A DNA stretch of 64,000 nucleotides, from positions 18,643 to 82,642 of the forward strand of contig JBCCEJ010000015.1 in the NCBI GenBank assembly GCA_039030335.1, in the 5' to 3' direction. The notes under the pieces were generated by a model that worked only from the letters and a program-made list of their open reading frames with translations, was not told the DNA's origin and searched no databases. Positions 62,446 through 64,000 of the stretch are shown here, in pieces. The position numbers and the translations under genes are program-made. Within the stretch, counting starts at the first letter, position 1, and every line of letters starts with the position of its first letter. Source of the stretch: JBCCEJ01 sp039030335 (GTDB taxonomy: Bacteria; Pseudomonadota; Gammaproteobacteria; HK1).

Positions 62446-63267
62446 TCAGGGCCGGTTGAACCACGCGCGCAGGCAATGCGCGACGGCGCGGGCCGCGAAC
62501 ACCGGCCCCATATGTCCGGTGTCTGCGAGCTCTTGGGTGCATGCACAGTCGAGTCGTTCGGACAGTTCCGCGGCAATAAGAGCGCTTACGGGCGGCGACT
62601 TCGCGCCGTGCAAAACGGTCACCGGCACGGTGATCCGTTGAAGCGATGGAAGCGGAAACGCGTAGTAGGAGACCGTCTGCGTCTCCGCGGCCAGTGAGGC
62701 GGCGCGCCCCAACAGCTGTTCACGCAGCTCTGCTGGAAGAGTCGACCACTCGGTCTCGTTCCACGCCCGGATGAAGCCCGCGAGGCCGTCTTCCGCGGAC
62801 CCGGAGGCTACCGCCGCATTCAGCCCATCCACGGCATCGCGGTCCCACGCCAGGCCGGCGCGATGATCGGCGCGGCTCAAGTCCAGGCAACTGAGGACGA
62901 TCGGTTCGAAGAGCGCCGCGCGATTCACGCGCGCCCGCGCCGCCAGGGCATTCAGGGCGACCAGCCCCCCCATGGAATGACCGAAAAGATAGGTCTGGCC
63001 CGAGCCACGATGGCGCTCGAGCACCCATTCGGCCACGGCGCCGTGCTGTGCGACCGGATCCCCCGCCACCTCGACCATGGTATCGCCGTAACCATTCAGG
63101 GCCGGTGCGACGATTTGCAATCCGGGACGGATGAGTTCGCGTGCCAGTCTGGTGAATGCCCGCGGCGCGGAAGCTGCCGCGTGCAACGCGATCAGCACGT
63201 CCGGTGCGGCCGGGTCGCCCCATCGACACGTCTCAATCTGGCCGCCGAGCGCGGGCTCTACGGGCAT
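62446..63267 (-). CDS. Alpha/beta hydrolase
   Basis: About 273 residues from ATG 63267; the open frame reaches 63531 but that lead reads through a hairpin and lacks family similarity. LIALHAAASAPRAF gives the oxyanion turn, FGHSMGG the serine nucleophile elbow, and ADTGHMGP the catalytic His. The HAAASA sequence differs from the common HGxxGS motif. It resembles lysophospholipase/esterase-type serine hydrolases; the substrate is unknown. It converges with the MaoC-fold gene, 7 bases apart. Confidence 0.8.
   Translation of the reverse strand: MPVEPALGGQIETCRWGDPAAPDVLIALHAAASAPRAFTRLARELIRPGLQIVAPALNGYGDTMVEVAGDPVAQHGAVAEWVLERHRGSGQTYLFGHSMGGLVALNALAARARVNRAALFEPIVLSCLDLSRADHRAGLAWDRDAVDGLNAAVASGSAEDGLAGFIRAWNETEWSTLPAELREQLLGRAASLAAETQTVSYYAFPLPSLQRITVPVTVLHGAKSPPVSALIAAELSERLDCACTQELADTGHMGPVFAARAVAHCLRAWFNRP

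Positions 63268-64000
<733 letters not shown>

Overview
The window is G+C-rich (apart from its last 300 bases) and densely coded. It looks like a Gram-negative proteobacterium, most likely a gammaproteobacterium. Pointers are LpxH (lipid A), ThrH, an XrtA-type PEP-CTERM/PrsT pair, a tRNA-Pro/Arg/His cluster with encoded CCA ends, and a tripartite TRAP transporter. No plasmid, phage, insertion sequence or CRISPR signature is visible. The right end appears to be the start of a genomic island.

Layout. 1-7.3 kb: end of an acyl-CoA dehydrogenase, thrH, a membrane-anchored thioredoxin, a PAS-GGDEF-EAL protein with a degenerate GGDEF site, a creatininase-family enzyme, a small phosphoesterase and a glycosyltransferase. 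7.3-13.7 kb: a WecA-like polyprenyl-phosphate sugar-phosphate transferase, the minus-strand ppiA-ppiB-lpxH run, a tRNA operon with promoter and terminator, and an MBOAT/SGNH acylation pair. 13.7-26.9 kb: four luciferase-like (LLM) flavin oxidoreductases, an enolase-superfamily enzyme, a PEP-CTERM protein with a sigma-54 promoter, prsT, an aminotransferase, a Rieske oxygenase and a Zn-alcohol dehydrogenase. 27.1-31.9 kb: a carrier-protein amino acid operon, lysW-lysX-lysY-(class II amidotransferase fold)-lysZ-lysJ, in which the 55-residue carrier LysW is very short and easily missed. 32.1-40.6 kb: a YdjM-like membrane protein, an enoyl-CoA hydratase, and an FAD oxidoreductase/UDP-xylose synthase/heterodimeric ABC exporter run. 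40.8-48.9 kb: sulfatase, caspase plus M14 peptidase pair, JmjC-type cupin, hydrolases and an EamA transporter. 49.1-52.3 kb: TRAP transporter with an intercistronic hairpin. 52.7-59.9 kb: SDR, EamA transporter, an unrecognised GNAT-like/PAS-like pair, an XRE regulator, and a rubrerythrin/Fe-S protein/DUF3501 trio. 60-63.7 kb: tRNA-Lys, formyl-CoA transferase and MaoC-fold protein divergent around a palindromic operator, a hydrolase and tRNA-Leu. 63.7-64 kb: AT-rich DNA with a YwqK-type gene.

The most interesting locus is the LysW operon. It holds the carrier, ligase, kinase, reductase and aminotransferase needed to build ornithine or lysine on a protein carrier. In place of the usual releasing hydrolase LysK there is an Ntn-type amidotransferase-fold protein. 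That protein seems to lack the acidic residue that normally holds the free alpha-amino group of glutamine, which is what one would predict if it releases the product from the carrier's C-terminal gamma-glutamyl bond. This is inference and is not proven here.
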